From an uncultured Lachnoclostridium sp. (GTDB lineage: Bacteria > Bacillota > Clostridia > Lachnospirales > Lachnospiraceae): a stretch of 64,000 nt of DNA. Of this stretch, positions 8,962-18,393 are shown one piece after another (the first letter of the stretch is position 1; each line of letters opens with the position of its first letter). The translations under genes were made by a program, and so were the position numbers. Below the pieces are notes generated by a model. The model did no database searches. It was not told the DNA's origin and saw nothing but the letters and a program-made list of their open reading frames with translations. The stretch is from positions 124,001 through 188,000 of the forward strand of contig CAMMSL010000001.1 of the NCBI GenBank assembly GCA_946499505.1, read 5' to 3'.

Positions 8962-9993
8962 CTATCCAAAAAATTCTTTCACTATTGCATCCAATTGTTC
9001 CGCAATCTTTTCAAAATCACAATCAAGATCCAACGTTTTCACACTGATCTTATTTCCACTCATGTGATAGGTTTGATTTAGAAATAGGGTCTCGTCTGTC
9101 TTTGCATATAGTAACATGCCTGAAACAACATGTGGCATATCAGCAAGTTCTATCTCCTTGTTTTTCACATAAGTAAATATCTGATACAAATTCCCTGAAT
9201 GAATGCTACGTATATCAAACTGTGTCTGCATTATATGCGAATAGTACTTCGCATCAATTATCAGAATACTGTCACCTCTGCTTAACATAATATCCGTCTG
9301 CATAACCGGCAACCTATCACTCATATCATCATCTAACTGCCAGGAGATCTGTGATGCATTTGCCATAATTTCAGGATGTTCCTTTCGATAATATTCCAAT
9401 ATGAACTTCTCATATAAACGACACATCCTCTGCTCATCCAGGAAATCCATAACGCAGACAGTTCCATCACGCTTTGTCTGCAATAACCCTTTGACCACCA
9501 GATAACAAATAGATATCAACATTCTGTATGTCTGATTATTCCTGCTATATCGAATATTCCAGTCAATGGTATTTAAATCTATCTCCGCAACTTCACTGAA
9601 AAAAAGCATCTGTTTCTTTAATTCTTTTTTCCGTTCTTTGGAGATATTCGCATACATCAACAGCTTAACCGTAGCTTTGATTATCTGGTTCATCCTTGAA
9701 TTCACAGAAAACTCATCATAGGTACAAACCATCTGATTTCTGAGCATCGTCATCGTTTTAATTGATTCCGACACATCAATTTTTCCTCTTAATGCAGATA
9801 AGGTTTCTGTCTTTGAAACATATTCCTGTCCAAGTCCTCGTTTCAGCTGTGATGAAATCGCTTTTATTAAAATCGCCGCACACAGATCAGCCACATTATG
9901 AAATTGTTCTGTAACAATCTTCCTATATCCCTGTTCATTAAGCACCTGAAAGGCATAAGAAAGCATATAATAAATATTCCGTATAGGTATCAC
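8962..9993 (-). CDS. mcrC: McrC, nuclease subunit of McrBC
   Basis: Partner nuclease of the modification-dependent restriction enzyme McrBC, 343 residues. The start MIPIRNIYYMLSYAF is characteristic of the family. The PD-(D/E)xK core is visible as Asp234 in MQTDIMLS and Asp247-Ala-Lys249 in ILIIDAKYY. Translation starts at a GTG (9993) that overlaps the TGA of mcrB (GTGA), so the two subunits are coupled. McrC stimulates GTP hydrolysis by McrB and cuts the DNA (family knowledge). Confidence 0.93.
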   Translation of the reverse strand: MIPIRNIYYMLSYAFQVLNEQGYRKIVTEQFHNVADLCAAILIKAISSQLKRGLGQEYVSKTETLSALRGKIDVSESIKTMTMLRNQMVCTYDEFSVNSRMNQIIKATVKLLMYANISKERKKELKKQMLFFSEVAEIDLNTIDWNIRYSRNNQTYRMLISICYLVVKGLLQTKRDGTVCVMDFLDEQRMCRLYEKFILEYYRKEHPEIMANASQISWQLDDDMSDRLPVMQTDIMLSRGDSILIIDAKYYSHIMQTQFDIRSIHSGNLYQIFTYVKNKEIELADMPHVVSGMLLYAKTDETLFLNQTYHMSGNKISVKTLDLDCDFEKIAEQLDAIVKEFFG

Positions 9994-12176
9994 TTTACAG
10001 CACTCCTGAGATTATTTGTCCATTCTTGTACTTTCAGCGGTTCGTCAAACCAATATTCTTTAAGCATCGGAATCAACTCGTACTCGACAATATCAGATAA
10101 CATCTTATCTGATACATGATCCAGATTACAAAAATAGCTGTGTCCAATACAAAATCCTTCCCCAAGGGAATCATCTGTTGAAATCACTTTATTAAGGTTT
10201 TCAACTGTAGTAATGAGTTTGTCAAACTTTTTATTTGCCAATTTCTTTCTATACTCAAAAAATCCCTCAGTTTCAAATCCCGGTTTCATATCAAAGAACG
10301 CAAATCTTCTACGCAAAGCATAATCCAGCATTGCCAGACTCCGATCCGCAGTGTTCATCATTCCAATGATATATACATTCTTGGGTACAAAAAATTTCTC
10401 ATCGGAGTATAGCAGCTGCAATTCATTTCCACGCTTATCATTCTCAATCAGCATGAATAATTCTCCAAAAATCTTACTCAAATTTCCGCGGTTAATCTCA
10501 TCAATAATAAAGAAATACTCATGCTCCGGATCATACTGGGCCTTTTTACAAAAGTTATAGAATGATCCCTTTTTGATCTCAAATCCTCCGGACGAAACCG
10601 GACGGAATCCTTCTATAAAATCCTCATAAGAATAACTCTGATGAAACTGAATCAGCATCACTCGATTCGGATTCTTCTTTCCCATCATAGAATATGCAAG
10701 TCGCTTTGCAACAAATGTCTTTCCGACTCCCGGAGCCCCCTGAAGAATTACATTTTTCTTATTTTTAACAAGCCCTACCAGGGTATTATAATCATCCTCA
10801 CTCATAAAGACTCGATCCTTGCCGTCTTCCTTTCCATACAAGAAATCTTCTTTCGTATATATTGGAAATTTAGAATCATCATCTTCCGTCTCGTCACCAT
10901 CATCCTCTGTCTCAAATAGCGCATTCAGCTGCTCAACATAATCCGTATATGCCGTAATATCTGTCAATGTCTTCATGACAGCTTGACCAGGATGTGGCCA
11001 TTCTCCTTTATCCGTCCAATCGATCCTTCGTATATTTTTGAATTCATCTTCCACACTGTCATCAAAAATATAATCTGATTTCACAACACCTCTGCCAATG
11101 ATTTGGTGCATACCTTTTTTTGCAAAAACGACATCTCCGGTTTTCATTTCATTTGTAAACTGCCAGGTAGCAAGGGCCACATTTTTATAATGACGTGAAG
11201 GATCATATGTCTCCTTCATTTTCTTTTTCATATCTTCTTTACTGGCAAATACTTTCAGGTCTCCAATCTCTCCCCAACCAATTGCCATAATACCAGTCTT
11301 ATAAAACTCGTCCCACTTACATGCACTGTCACCAGGAGAATAAATCCAGTAATGAACGGTATCCACATCTTCATCTGCAAGCGCACTTCCTTTGTCGTCA
11401 CGCTGGCTTTGAACTTTTGCTGCTCTTTCCTCCTGATTTACCTGTTCAGAATACTTCCATGCCTCAAATGAAAGTTCCTTAAAATCCTTTAGAGTTGTTC
11501 GATCACTCTGTAAATAACTTTGAAGTTTTTCTGCTATTTCAAAATATTTATCTGCCGAGATCTTTTGTTCAATCCGAGGGAGAGAATCGACAACATCAGA
11601 CGGGATCTTTCCAGACTCATAGATATACCAAGTATTTCTACTGTCAAGATTTAGAAATACATCTGGAGCAATCCAGTATAACCCCATAGTGATTTTACTA
11701 TTTCCATTACCCTTCAAATTAATAGCAAGATCAAAATATTTTGAAACCACCTGTCTCTTATCATCTGATAGAGTTTTCGCATATTCCAATGCACTCTCAA
11801 AGAGATCCCAGAGATGATCAATATCGTCTGGGCCTCTATCTCCTGTCCAGTAATAAAATGTAGCGTTCTGGTTATTTAACACCGGGACGGCATCAAAAGA
11901 GGTAGGAATTGCCGCATCAACAGAAAATTCCTTTGCAAACGCCGTAATAATTTTTACCCTATTTGATTCCTTTAACTTACTCTTATTAAACAGACCAAAT
12001 ACAGTAAAGGGATCTATGTCCACAATTTGATTGTCCCTCTCCAATGTAGGCAGATTAATTCCAATCTCTTTATAAACTATTTTAATAATTTGAATTAGAT
12101 CAGAACGGCTGTCTTTGTAATTAAGCAAGGCTTTAGCAAAAGCTTTATAAAAATGTACCCAGTCAAATTGTGCCAT
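9990..12176 (-). CDS. mcrB: McrB GTPase with an N-terminal EVE-type modified-base reader
   Basis: 728 residues in three parts: an N-terminal region of about 250 residues of unknown fold, an EVE/PUA-like domain at about 275-395 (HYWIYSPGDSACKW, IMAIGWGEIGDL, GDVVFAKKG), and a McrB-type AAA+ module. The AAA+ part has Walker A GAPGVGKT at 480-487, Walker B IIDEINRG at 557-564 and the McrB signature MNTADRS. EVE domains fused to McrB read modified cytosines (family knowledge). The ribosome site GGAGG is 8 bases before the ATG. The C5 methyltransferase in the same island must make a mark that this enzyme tolerates, unless the mark is regulated. Confidence 0.93.
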   Translation of the reverse strand: MAQFDWVHFYKAFAKALLNYKDSRSDLIQIIKIVYKEIGINLPTLERDNQIVDIDPFTVFGLFNKSKLKESNRVKIITAFAKEFSVDAAIPTSFDAVPVLNNQNATFYYWTGDRGPDDIDHLWDLFESALEYAKTLSDDKRQVVSKYFDLAINLKGNGNSKITMGLYWIAPDVFLNLDSRNTWYIYESGKIPSDVVDSLPRIEQKISADKYFEIAEKLQSYLQSDRTTLKDFKELSFEAWKYSEQVNQEERAAKVQSQRDDKGSALADEDVDTVHYWIYSPGDSACKWDEFYKTGIMAIGWGEIGDLKVFASKEDMKKKMKETYDPSRHYKNVALATWQFTNEMKTGDVVFAKKGMHQIIGRGVVKSDYIFDDSVEDEFKNIRRIDWTDKGEWPHPGQAVMKTLTDITAYTDYVEQLNALFETEDDGDETEDDDSKFPIYTKEDFLYGKEDGKDRVFMSEDDYNTLVGLVKNKKNVILQGAPGVGKTFVAKRLAYSMMGKKNPNRVMLIQFHQSYSYEDFIEGFRPVSSGGFEIKKGSFYNFCKKAQYDPEHEYFFIIDEINRGNLSKIFGELFMLIENDKRGNELQLLYSDEKFFVPKNVYIIGMMNTADRSLAMLDYALRRRFAFFDMKPGFETEGFFEYRKKLANKKFDKLITTVENLNKVISTDDSLGEGFCIGHSYFCNLDHVSDKMLSDIVEYELIPMLKEYWFDEPLKVQEWTNNLRSAVK

Positions 12177-12300
12177 TATGTACCTCCTATATTTGGCTAA
12201 TACTTGAATAATCTCAATATTTATTATTTAACTAATACATGCTCAATATTTAGAACTAGTTCTTCGTAAGAATTTTATTTATAAAAATTATCTACAACAC

Positions 12301-12696
12301 TTATACCTGATTTACAATATTATACTGCTCTTCTGTACGGATAATATCAATTCTCCGTACAGCGCCAATATAATATTTATCACTCTTTTGCCTTATTTTC
12401 ACCATTTCCGCATATACTTCTCTTCTAAGGAAATTATCAGACAAAGACTGAGGTCGCTCATAGTGAATATTTCTCATATGAAGACCTTCGGGTGTTACCG
12501 AAAACCATATACAAACAAGACAATTCTTTTCAAAATCTATTTCTACTTTTTCTTGCAATTCCAGAGAATAGTATTCTAATGGTGGCACTCTATTATATTG
12601 TCTATAATATTCATCAATTAGATTCACATATTCCCCTCTTATTAATTTGGGAATATTTAATCTGCACACAATAGGGAAAGTATTAGCCGTATGCAC
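12301..12696 (-). CDS. Small protein of unknown function at the island edge
   Basis: 131 codons from a GTG at 12696, or 109 from a GTG at 12627 that has an AGAGGGG ribosome site and is the more likely start. No family recognised; no membrane helix or Cys motif. The longer form overlaps the broken ABC ATPase remnant in another frame, so its N-terminus may be an artefact of the junction. It is the last open frame before the 124-base gap to mcrB, a gap that holds two imperfect direct repeats of CTAATAC-N-CTCAATATTTA and the palindrome GAACTAGTTC. Confidence 0.45.
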   Translation of the reverse strand: MHTANTFPIVCRLNIPKLIRGEYVNLIDEYYRQYNRVPPLEYYSLELQEKVEIDFEKNCLVCIWFSVTPEGLHMRNIHYERPQSLSDNFLRREVYAEMVKIRQKSDKYYIGAVRRIDIIRTEEQYNIVNQV

Positions 12697-12860
12697 AAAC
12701 TTATTAGCCTTAAAAAAATACTGAGTATTGTTTTTCCACAGCCGGACGTTCCTAATACCGCATATATTTTCCCCAGTTCCAGTTCTGCACTTATACTGTT
12801 CAATACATTCTTTTTCTTATCATAGCTGTAACATAAATTTGAAAATGATAATACACTCAT
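12657..12860 (-). pseudogene. ABC transporter ATPase, truncated after Walker A
   Basis: The first ~48 residues are a normal ABC ATPase start (MSVLSFSNLCYSYDKKKNVL, then LGKIYAVLGTSGCGKT, the Walker A). After that the sequence stops resembling the family and ends 19 codons later; Q-loop, signature and Walker B are missing. ATG at 12860 has a GGAGGA ribosome site. It directly follows two FtsX-like permease genes, so it was their ATPase. The loss point, about 12.70-12.73 kb, marks the right boundary of the defence island. The permeases have no intact ATPase partner in this window. Confidence 0.8.
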
Positions 12861-12872
12861 CTCAAAGTCCTC

Positions 12873-14168
12873 CTAGTCCATTTTCGTTAAGATATCTTTC
12901 GGCTTTAACCGAAGCACTGTATAAGAAGCAATGATTACGGCAAGGCACACTGACGCAAACCCGATGCCATATGTGGCAGCCATATCAGAAGCCGCGGCGC
13001 TGACCGTCAGGTCTGTTGCATTTTCACCAGCCCTGCCGATGATATATGTACCGATTCTGTCCGCGAGGATCATTGTCAAGGCAGTTGACGCGCACACAGA
13101 CAGCAGCGCGATGATGATATTCTCTGCCATTAGTTGTCCCGCTATTTCAGCTTTACTGCGTCCGATCGCAAGCAGGATGCCAATCTCTTTTTTGCGTCCT
13201 CTCGTCCATAATACAAGCAGAAGAATGATGACTGATATGCCGATAATCGTGATCACCCATACCGTTGTATCGACCATGTTTCCAAAAGAAGAAAGGGGCG
13301 CTGATACCATCTCAAAATCTTCCGTATTTACATTGAACACAAATGTTTTTCCTTTCACTTCCGGAAGATTTTTGATTGCTTCCGCAAGTTTTGACGCCTC
13401 TTCCGGGGTATGGGTATAAACATCCATGTAATCATACCCCTGCAAATCATAGATGTCCTTCAGGCTGTTAACATCGATATACCCGAGATTTGCGGGGATG
13501 CCGTCCGGCGTTATCGCTAAATGTGCCATTCCCTCTGTCCCGCTGAATATCCCTGTGATCGTAAATGTAGATGTTCTGTCTTCGTCGACTGAATTCTGAA
13601 ATGTGATCTTATCGCCGACAGAAAGGTCATTCTTATCTGCCAGTTCTTTTGAGATCAATGCCACATAGGTATCATCCGGCTTTATATGACGGCCATCTTC
13701 CAGCGTATAAGTCCCGTTCAGGAATTTAACATCTAAAGATGAGTCAAGCAGGGACTGATAAGGCGTTGCCAGTCCGGGAGCGTTTACCATGGCGGGTAAA
13801 GGTTCAAAATTCTGAGGTATGCCCCAAAAGCCTTCGGAGCTCTTTGCATTATATCCGATCACATTTGAAAGTTTTGATATTTTATCAACTATTTTCTGTG
13901 TGATAAAGTCCCCGTTATAAGTAAATCCTGAAGACCCGTTTCCATAATCTTCTGCCGGTCCGTAATTGCTCCGATCATTTGTATCAATTTCTATGCGGAC
14001 AGATGCCCCCACTGATTCTTTCATCTGTTTCGTTCCCTGCTGAACAGCTTTCTTGCTGGATATTGCAATCAACACTGTTGTTGACAGCAGGGTAAACGTC
14101 AGCAGCAGCAATAAACTGCGAACCCGCTGCCTGAGACAGTATTTCACGGCTCGTTTTAAAAAATTCAT
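12873..14168 (-). CDS. FtsX/MacB-like ABC transporter permease
   Basis: 431-residue permease of the FtsX family: one N-terminal membrane helix (about 18-36), a large extracytoplasmic domain, then three C-terminal helices (about 295-425) ending in the typical LRLKPKDILTKMD tail. That tail is nearly the same as in the upstream permease (LKPKEILTKM), so the pair arose by duplication and probably forms a heterodimer. Start ATG has GGAGGATCTG upstream. Such systems, next to a two-component system, usually sense or expel antimicrobial peptides or act on the cell envelope (family knowledge). Its ATPase partner is broken. Confidence 0.88.
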   Translation of the reverse strand: MNFLKRAVKYCLRQRVRSLLLLLTFTLLSTTVLIAISSKKAVQQGTKQMKESVGASVRIEIDTNDRSNYGPAEDYGNGSSGFTYNGDFITQKIVDKISKLSNVIGYNAKSSEGFWGIPQNFEPLPAMVNAPGLATPYQSLLDSSLDVKFLNGTYTLEDGRHIKPDDTYVALISKELADKNDLSVGDKITFQNSVDEDRTSTFTITGIFSGTEGMAHLAITPDGIPANLGYIDVNSLKDIYDLQGYDYMDVYTHTPEEASKLAEAIKNLPEVKGKTFVFNVNTEDFEMVSAPLSSFGNMVDTTVWVITIIGISVIILLLVLWTRGRKKEIGILLAIGRSKAEIAGQLMAENIIIALLSVCASTALTMILADRIGTYIIGRAGENATDLTVSAAASDMAATYGIGFASVCLAVIIASYTVLRLKPKDILTKMD

Positions 14169-14180
14169 TTTCAGATCCTC

Positions 14181-15527
14181 CTAACTCATTTTGGTCAATA
14201 TTTCTTTTGGTTTCAGGGAAAGCACCATTGCACTCGCCGCGATAACAGTTAAGATTGCCGCGCCGAATTCCGCAGATGCCAGAAGAATTACTTTAAGCGA
14301 ATCCGGTTGTAAATAATTGCGGCTGTCTGATGCCAGCCGGATATTCTTTGCGGTTTCCTGCATGACAGGATCCAGCAGACAGGAATCCAGCGCACCCGAT
14401 ACCGGGATAAAAAGAACAAGAGCCGCTAAAAATCCGATAGTTAATACGACAACTGTTTCCAAAATAAATTGACCGATAATCCCTTTTTTACTGCTTCCTG
14501 TCGAAAGTAAAATCCCTGCTTCCTTTATCCGCCCTCTTATGCGCAGTGTCATGATCAGCATTAAAATTGCGATGCCTAGGACAGACGCAGTCACAATGAA
14601 GGAAACTGCTATGTTCTGTACACTTTCCAGCTGTGTAGAGATTTTTGAAAACTTAAAATCATTTTTCTGAAGGATATGGTTTTCCCAGTCGATCAAAGCG
14701 GTCTTTTCTGCTTTTTGCGTTATTTCATCAAGGCGCAGAGGATCAGCGATAAAGAACGACAATTCTCCCTCATAGATTCCTTGTTCCTGCTCTTTCAACG
14801 CAAGAAGCAATTGACGGTCGGAGTAAATTACATTTTCTGCTTTTTTCGCCGTCGGATTCAGATCGCTGTCAACCTTATTTACGATTTCAAAAATCCCTTT
14901 GATCTCCACAGCCGCGAAAGCAGTCTTCTCTTTGATCAGATCAACGTACCTTCCATTTTCACTGCCCAATTCCGCATGGGTAAGCCGAACAGTATCTCCG
15001 ACAGATAACTGATTTTTTCTCGCAAGTTCTTTGCTGATGAGGATTTTGTTTTTGTCTTCCGGCTTAATATGGCTTCCCTCTGTCAGTCTGTATTCCTGAT
15101 CAAAAAAAGTTTTACTTAAACTTGAATCCCGCACCGCAATGACCTGACCCATATTGCTGTCTTCACTGTGCCCCATTCCGGGAATAAATGAAATACCTTC
15201 TCCCTTTGCATAACCGCTGTGCTCGGTATTATATGTCTTCAGTTCGGAGCCGATAATATCTAATATCTTTTGGATAGAAGTTTCATTGACGACCGGCGCT
15301 CCTTTACTGGAAACCTGACCGTTTTCCGATATAAACTGCTCATAAGGCCGAATATCAAAAGAAGCTCCGATATTAGAGCGCAGATCTTTTGACGCTTTTG
15401 AAATTCCGGCAAATACCGAAATCCCGGTCAGTAAAAAGAATGATACAAGAAGAAATACTCCGCATAAAATAAGATTTTTCCCTTTTCTGCGGGTCAGATA
15501 TAAGAATACCCGCCTGCCAACATGCAT
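14181..15527 (-). CDS. FtsX/MacB-like ABC transporter permease, paralogue
   Basis: 448 residues with the same layout as the next gene: N-terminal helix after the positively charged MHVGRRVFLYLTRRKGKN, an extracytoplasmic domain to about residue 300, then three helices and LKPKEILTKMS at the end. It is the first gene of the permease operon and is preceded by three 11-base direct repeats that look like a response-regulator site and by a short inverted repeat (CCGTCCTT/AAGGACGG) in the leader. Confidence 0.87.
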   Translation of the reverse strand: MHVGRRVFLYLTRRKGKNLILCGVFLLVSFFLLTGISVFAGISKASKDLRSNIGASFDIRPYEQFISENGQVSSKGAPVVNETSIQKILDIIGSELKTYNTEHSGYAKGEGISFIPGMGHSEDSNMGQVIAVRDSSLSKTFFDQEYRLTEGSHIKPEDKNKILISKELARKNQLSVGDTVRLTHAELGSENGRYVDLIKEKTAFAAVEIKGIFEIVNKVDSDLNPTAKKAENVIYSDRQLLLALKEQEQGIYEGELSFFIADPLRLDEITQKAEKTALIDWENHILQKNDFKFSKISTQLESVQNIAVSFIVTASVLGIAILMLIMTLRIRGRIKEAGILLSTGSSKKGIIGQFILETVVVLTIGFLAALVLFIPVSGALDSCLLDPVMQETAKNIRLASDSRNYLQPDSLKVILLASAEFGAAILTVIAASAMVLSLKPKEILTKMS

Positions 15528-15585
15528 AAAAACACCGTCCTTTCTGTTACAATGACTACATCATAAAGAAGGACGGTTTAAATTG

Positions 15586-15618
15586 GATTTAATTTCGATT
15601 TAGTTTTGATTTAGATTC
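15586..15618 (-). promoter_or_regulatory. Three tandem 11-bp repeats, likely response-regulator operator
   Basis: GATTTAATTTC, GATTTAGTTTT and GATTTAGATTC follow each other with an exact 11-base period (plus-strand reading), just upstream of a TATGAT -10 candidate at 15560-15565 of the permease operon. The same ATTTAG core with 11-base period occurs upstream of the response-regulator gene. OmpR-type regulators bind such direct repeats spaced by one helical turn, so the two-component system probably controls both operons. Confidence 0.6.
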
Positions 15619-16979
15619 TGTGGATTTATTGTGATCTTAAAACAAACGCTGTTTTTTTCGTTTTCAATTTGATATGGCAGGTTATGCTGTTCTAAAATAT
15701 TCTTCACAAGATACAGTCCCAGCCCGCTGCCGCCGGTTAATTTATTATGCGACTTTTCCACACGGTAGAACGGAGTAAATATCTTATTCAGATCTTCTGC
15801 CGGGATGGAAGCCCCCTGATTTTTGATAGTCAGTTCTGTTTCTGAAAGTGTAATATATATATTTGCCCCGGCAGGTGAATGACAAATTGCATTATTGATT
15901 ATATTGTGCAGGGCTTTCTCAATCAGAGATCTGTTCCCTGTAATCTGCGCCCGGCCGCTCAACTGCTGATGAAGGATAATATTCTTTTCGTCAGCCAAAG
16001 GGCGCAGATGTTCACAGACATTTTTCACGATTTCTGTTACGGACAGGACTTCTATATGCCCCATTTCCCTCAATTCCAGCTTTGAGACGGAGAGAATTTC
16101 TTTCACAAGATTCTCCATATTTTCAATCTCTTTTAATGTTTCAGGGAGGATTTTTCTTGTGTCCTTGTAACGCCCAATCTCCATGATCATGCTTTCTACC
16201 TGCCCTTTGATAATAGTGATCGGCGTCTTTAATTCATGTGAAGCGGCCGCAAACAAATACTGGTGCTGTCTGTCCAGCTCTTCGATATGTTCCATATCCT
16301 GTTTTAATTGTTTATTTGCAGTTTCAAGCTCCTTCACAGCATCGGACAGCTCTTCTGACATAGTATTTAAACTATCAGCAAGTATTCCGATCTCATCTGA
16401 CCGGGCAATCTTACATTTCCATGTCATATCCAGCTTTGCCATACGCTTAGAGACACTGCTGATTTCTATGATCGGTCTTACGATCAAACGGCTGCAGATC
16501 CATGCGCCCAAAAACGAAACCGTAAATATAAGGATCAAAAGAAAGGGAAACAGTTTCAGCAATGCGTTAATAAGCTCATGATCGGAAGACACCGGTGCCG
16601 TAATATTTAATATATATGTCTCAAGTGTATCGGAAAAATTGATTTCCTGAGCAAAAGACAGCATTTCTGTATCGTTTGGACCCGCTTCTTCAGGAACGCC
16701 GTATTGATGTTTTTCTCCGCCGCCCTGTAATGTAACAGCCGCCTGATTTTCCCGGCAGAATTCTTCAAGAATATGCTCTGCATTTTCATGTTTTGTTTCA
16801 GACAAAGTCTTCGTCAGCTCATCGATTTCCGCATTAATCTGTTCTGATGATACAGCCGTATAACTCTTGGGCAGGAAAAACATAATGCTTCCGTAAATGA
16901 AGAAACTGCACAAAAGCAAGGAGCCGGAAATCCATAAAAACACTTTTGCACTTAAACTGTTTTTAATTTTCAATCTCAA
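15600..16979 (-). CDS. Membrane sensor histidine kinase
   Basis: 459 residues from a TTG at 16979. Two membrane helices (about 12-35 and 148-170) bracket an extracytoplasmic sensor; a HAMP segment follows, then the phosphoacceptor His in ASHELKTPI, and a HATPase_c domain with N box NAICHSPAG and G box GGSGLGLYLV. The TTG is preferred because GGGGTGG lies nine bases upstream, inside the end of the response-regulator gene, giving a 17-base overlap; the longer upstream frame lies wholly inside that gene. Partner of the regulator at 16963-17634. Confidence 0.9.
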   Translation of the reverse strand: MRLKIKNSLSAKVFLWISGSLLLCSFFIYGSIMFFLPKSYTAVSSEQINAEIDELTKTLSETKHENAEHILEEFCRENQAAVTLQGGGEKHQYGVPEEAGPNDTEMLSFAQEINFSDTLETYILNITAPVSSDHELINALLKLFPFLLILIFTVSFLGAWICSRLIVRPIIEISSVSKRMAKLDMTWKCKIARSDEIGILADSLNTMSEELSDAVKELETANKQLKQDMEHIEELDRQHQYLFAAASHELKTPITIIKGQVESMIMEIGRYKDTRKILPETLKEIENMENLVKEILSVSKLELREMGHIEVLSVTEIVKNVCEHLRPLADEKNIILHQQLSGRAQITGNRSLIEKALHNIINNAICHSPAGANIYITLSETELTIKNQGASIPAEDLNKIFTPFYRVEKSHNKLTGGSGLGLYLVKNILEQHNLPYQIENEKNSVCFKITINPQNLNQN

Positions 16980-17634
16980 ATTTATAGCCCACCCCTCGTA
17001 TTGTACGAATACAGTCAACGCCTAATTTCCGCCGTAAATTCATAATATGGATATTCACTGTCTTTTCATCGCCTTCGAAATCATAGCCCCACACCTGCGA
17101 AATGAGATTGTCTCTTGTAAGGACCTGATTTTTGTGGTTCAAAAAGGTCTGTAAAAGCTCAAATTCCAGTTGTGTCAGACTGACAGGAGAACCATTTCTA
17201 TGCACCGCACGGCTCTCTGTATTTAATTCAATCCCATTGGCGGACAATATCTTCTGATCCTCCGTCTTCCCTCTAATGCGCCTGAGTACAGCCTCGATTC
17301 TCATTAAAACAAGTTTCAGTGAAAAAGGCTTTGTGATATAATCGTCAACCCGCAATTCGAACGCCTTTATCTGTGCTGTTTCTTCATCCATAGCTGTGAG
17401 CATGATAATAGGGATTTCAGACTCTTTGCGGATAAGTTCACATACAGCATACCCATCTATTTTAGGCATCATGATATCTAAAAGAATGAGAGAAAAAGAC
17501 TTCGCCCGGAAAAGCATAAGCCCTTCCACTCCGTCACCTGCCAAAGAGACTTCGTATCCGGCGTCAACCAGCAATTCATATAATACCGACTGAATCGCTT
17601 TCTCATCTTCAATGATCAATATATGTTCTTTCAT
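16963..17634 (-). CDS. OmpR-family response regulator
   Basis: 223 residues: receiver domain with Asp in LLDIMMPKIDG and Lys in the DDYITKPFS segment, then a winged-helix DNA-binding domain ending RGVGYKFEIEN. ATG at 17634 has GGCGGTG upstream and starts the receiver directly (MKEHILIIEDE); the longer frame to 17676 adds an unlikely leader. The two ATTTAG repeats upstream suggest autoregulation. Confidence 0.93.
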   Translation of the reverse strand: MKEHILIIEDEKAIQSVLYELLVDAGYEVSLAGDGVEGLMLFRAKSFSLILLDIMMPKIDGYAVCELIRKESEIPIIMLTAMDEETAQIKAFELRVDDYITKPFSLKLVLMRIEAVLRRIRGKTEDQKILSANGIELNTESRAVHRNGSPVSLTQLEFELLQTFLNHKNQVLTRDNLISQVWGYDFEGDEKTVNIHIMNLRRKLGVDCIRTIRGVGYKFEIEN

Positions 17635-17682
17635 GTATGCACCGCCTGATAAAAAAGATAATAGCAATTTTAGCATACAATT

Positions 17683-17699
17683 ATTTAGATTTGATTTAG
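17683..17699 (-). promoter_or_regulatory. Pair of ATTTAG repeats upstream of the response regulator
   Basis: ATTTAG at 17683-17688 and 17694-17699, period 11 bases, matching the triple repeat in front of the permease operon. Likely autoregulatory binding site of the response regulator. Confidence 0.5.
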
Positions 17700-17723
17700 A
17701 AACAACAAATTTTCATAAAACAT

Positions 17724-17752
17724 AAAAAAGCCCGGTACTTTCGTACCGGACC
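17724..17752 (-). terminator. Terminator of hsp20 copy 1
   Basis: Stem GGTCCGGTAC / GTACCGGGC with a GAAA loop followed by six T residues on the minus strand, 30 bases after the hsp20 stop. Confidence 0.85.
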
Positions 17753-17782
17753 CTCTTATGCTTTATGCCCTTTCGGGAAAGA

Positions 17783-18235
17783 TCATCCCTCAATCGCGAT
17801 GGTCTTTTTCGTCTCTACTGCTTTTGCGTCTTTCTTCGGAATGCTAAGTCTCAGGATACCGTCCTCAAATTTAGCCTTCACATCTTCCTCAGTTACAGCG
17901 TCGCCTACATAGAAGCTTCTCTGTACTGCTCCTGCATAACGCTCCTTACGGATGTATTTGCCTTTCTTATCCTGCTCGTCTTTATCCAGACCTTTTGCTG
18001 CAGAGATCGTCAGGTAACCATTGTCGAGATCGATTGTGATCTCATCTTTCTTAAATCCCGGAAGATCAATGTCCAGTTCATAACCTTCATCGTGCTCCCG
18101 GATATCTGTCTTCATTATATTCTTTGCATTTTTACCATACAGCGGATTCTTTCTTCCCCAGAAATCTCTCTCAAACGGGAAATCCATCCAGTCGTCATCA
18201 AATAAGTTTTCTCCAAAAATACTCGGCATTAACAT
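17783..18235 (-). CDS. hsp20: Hsp20/alpha-crystallin small heat-shock protein, copy 1
   Basis: 150-residue ATP-independent chaperone. The alpha-crystallin domain runs from about residue 42 (KTDIREHDEGYELDIDLPGF) to the GILRLSIPK motif near 126-134, with a short C-terminal extension. It shares most residues with the copy at 22622-23065, including the first 20, so these are recent duplicates. A CIRCE box overlapping its promoter predicts HrcA repression released by heat. The leader carries a GCCGCC-AAA-GGCGGT hairpin (about 18287-18302). Confidence 0.95.
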   Translation of the reverse strand: MLMPSIFGENLFDDDWMDFPFERDFWGRKNPLYGKNAKNIMKTDIREHDEGYELDIDLPGFKKDEITIDLDNGYLTISAAKGLDKDEQDKKGKYIRKERYAGAVQRSFYVGDAVTEEDVKAKFEDGILRLSIPKKDAKAVETKKTIAIEG

Positions 18236-18393
18236 AAGTCATTTCTCCTTCCATAATTGAAACATCAGAAACAAATTTTTATGCACCGCCTTTGGCGGCT
18301 GCCATCAGCACTCTTGAAGTTGTCTCAAGTGTCGCAAGCTGTTCGAACTGGGGATTCGGTTCCTTTTTGTTCCTCTTCCTTTGTTCTAGTTGT

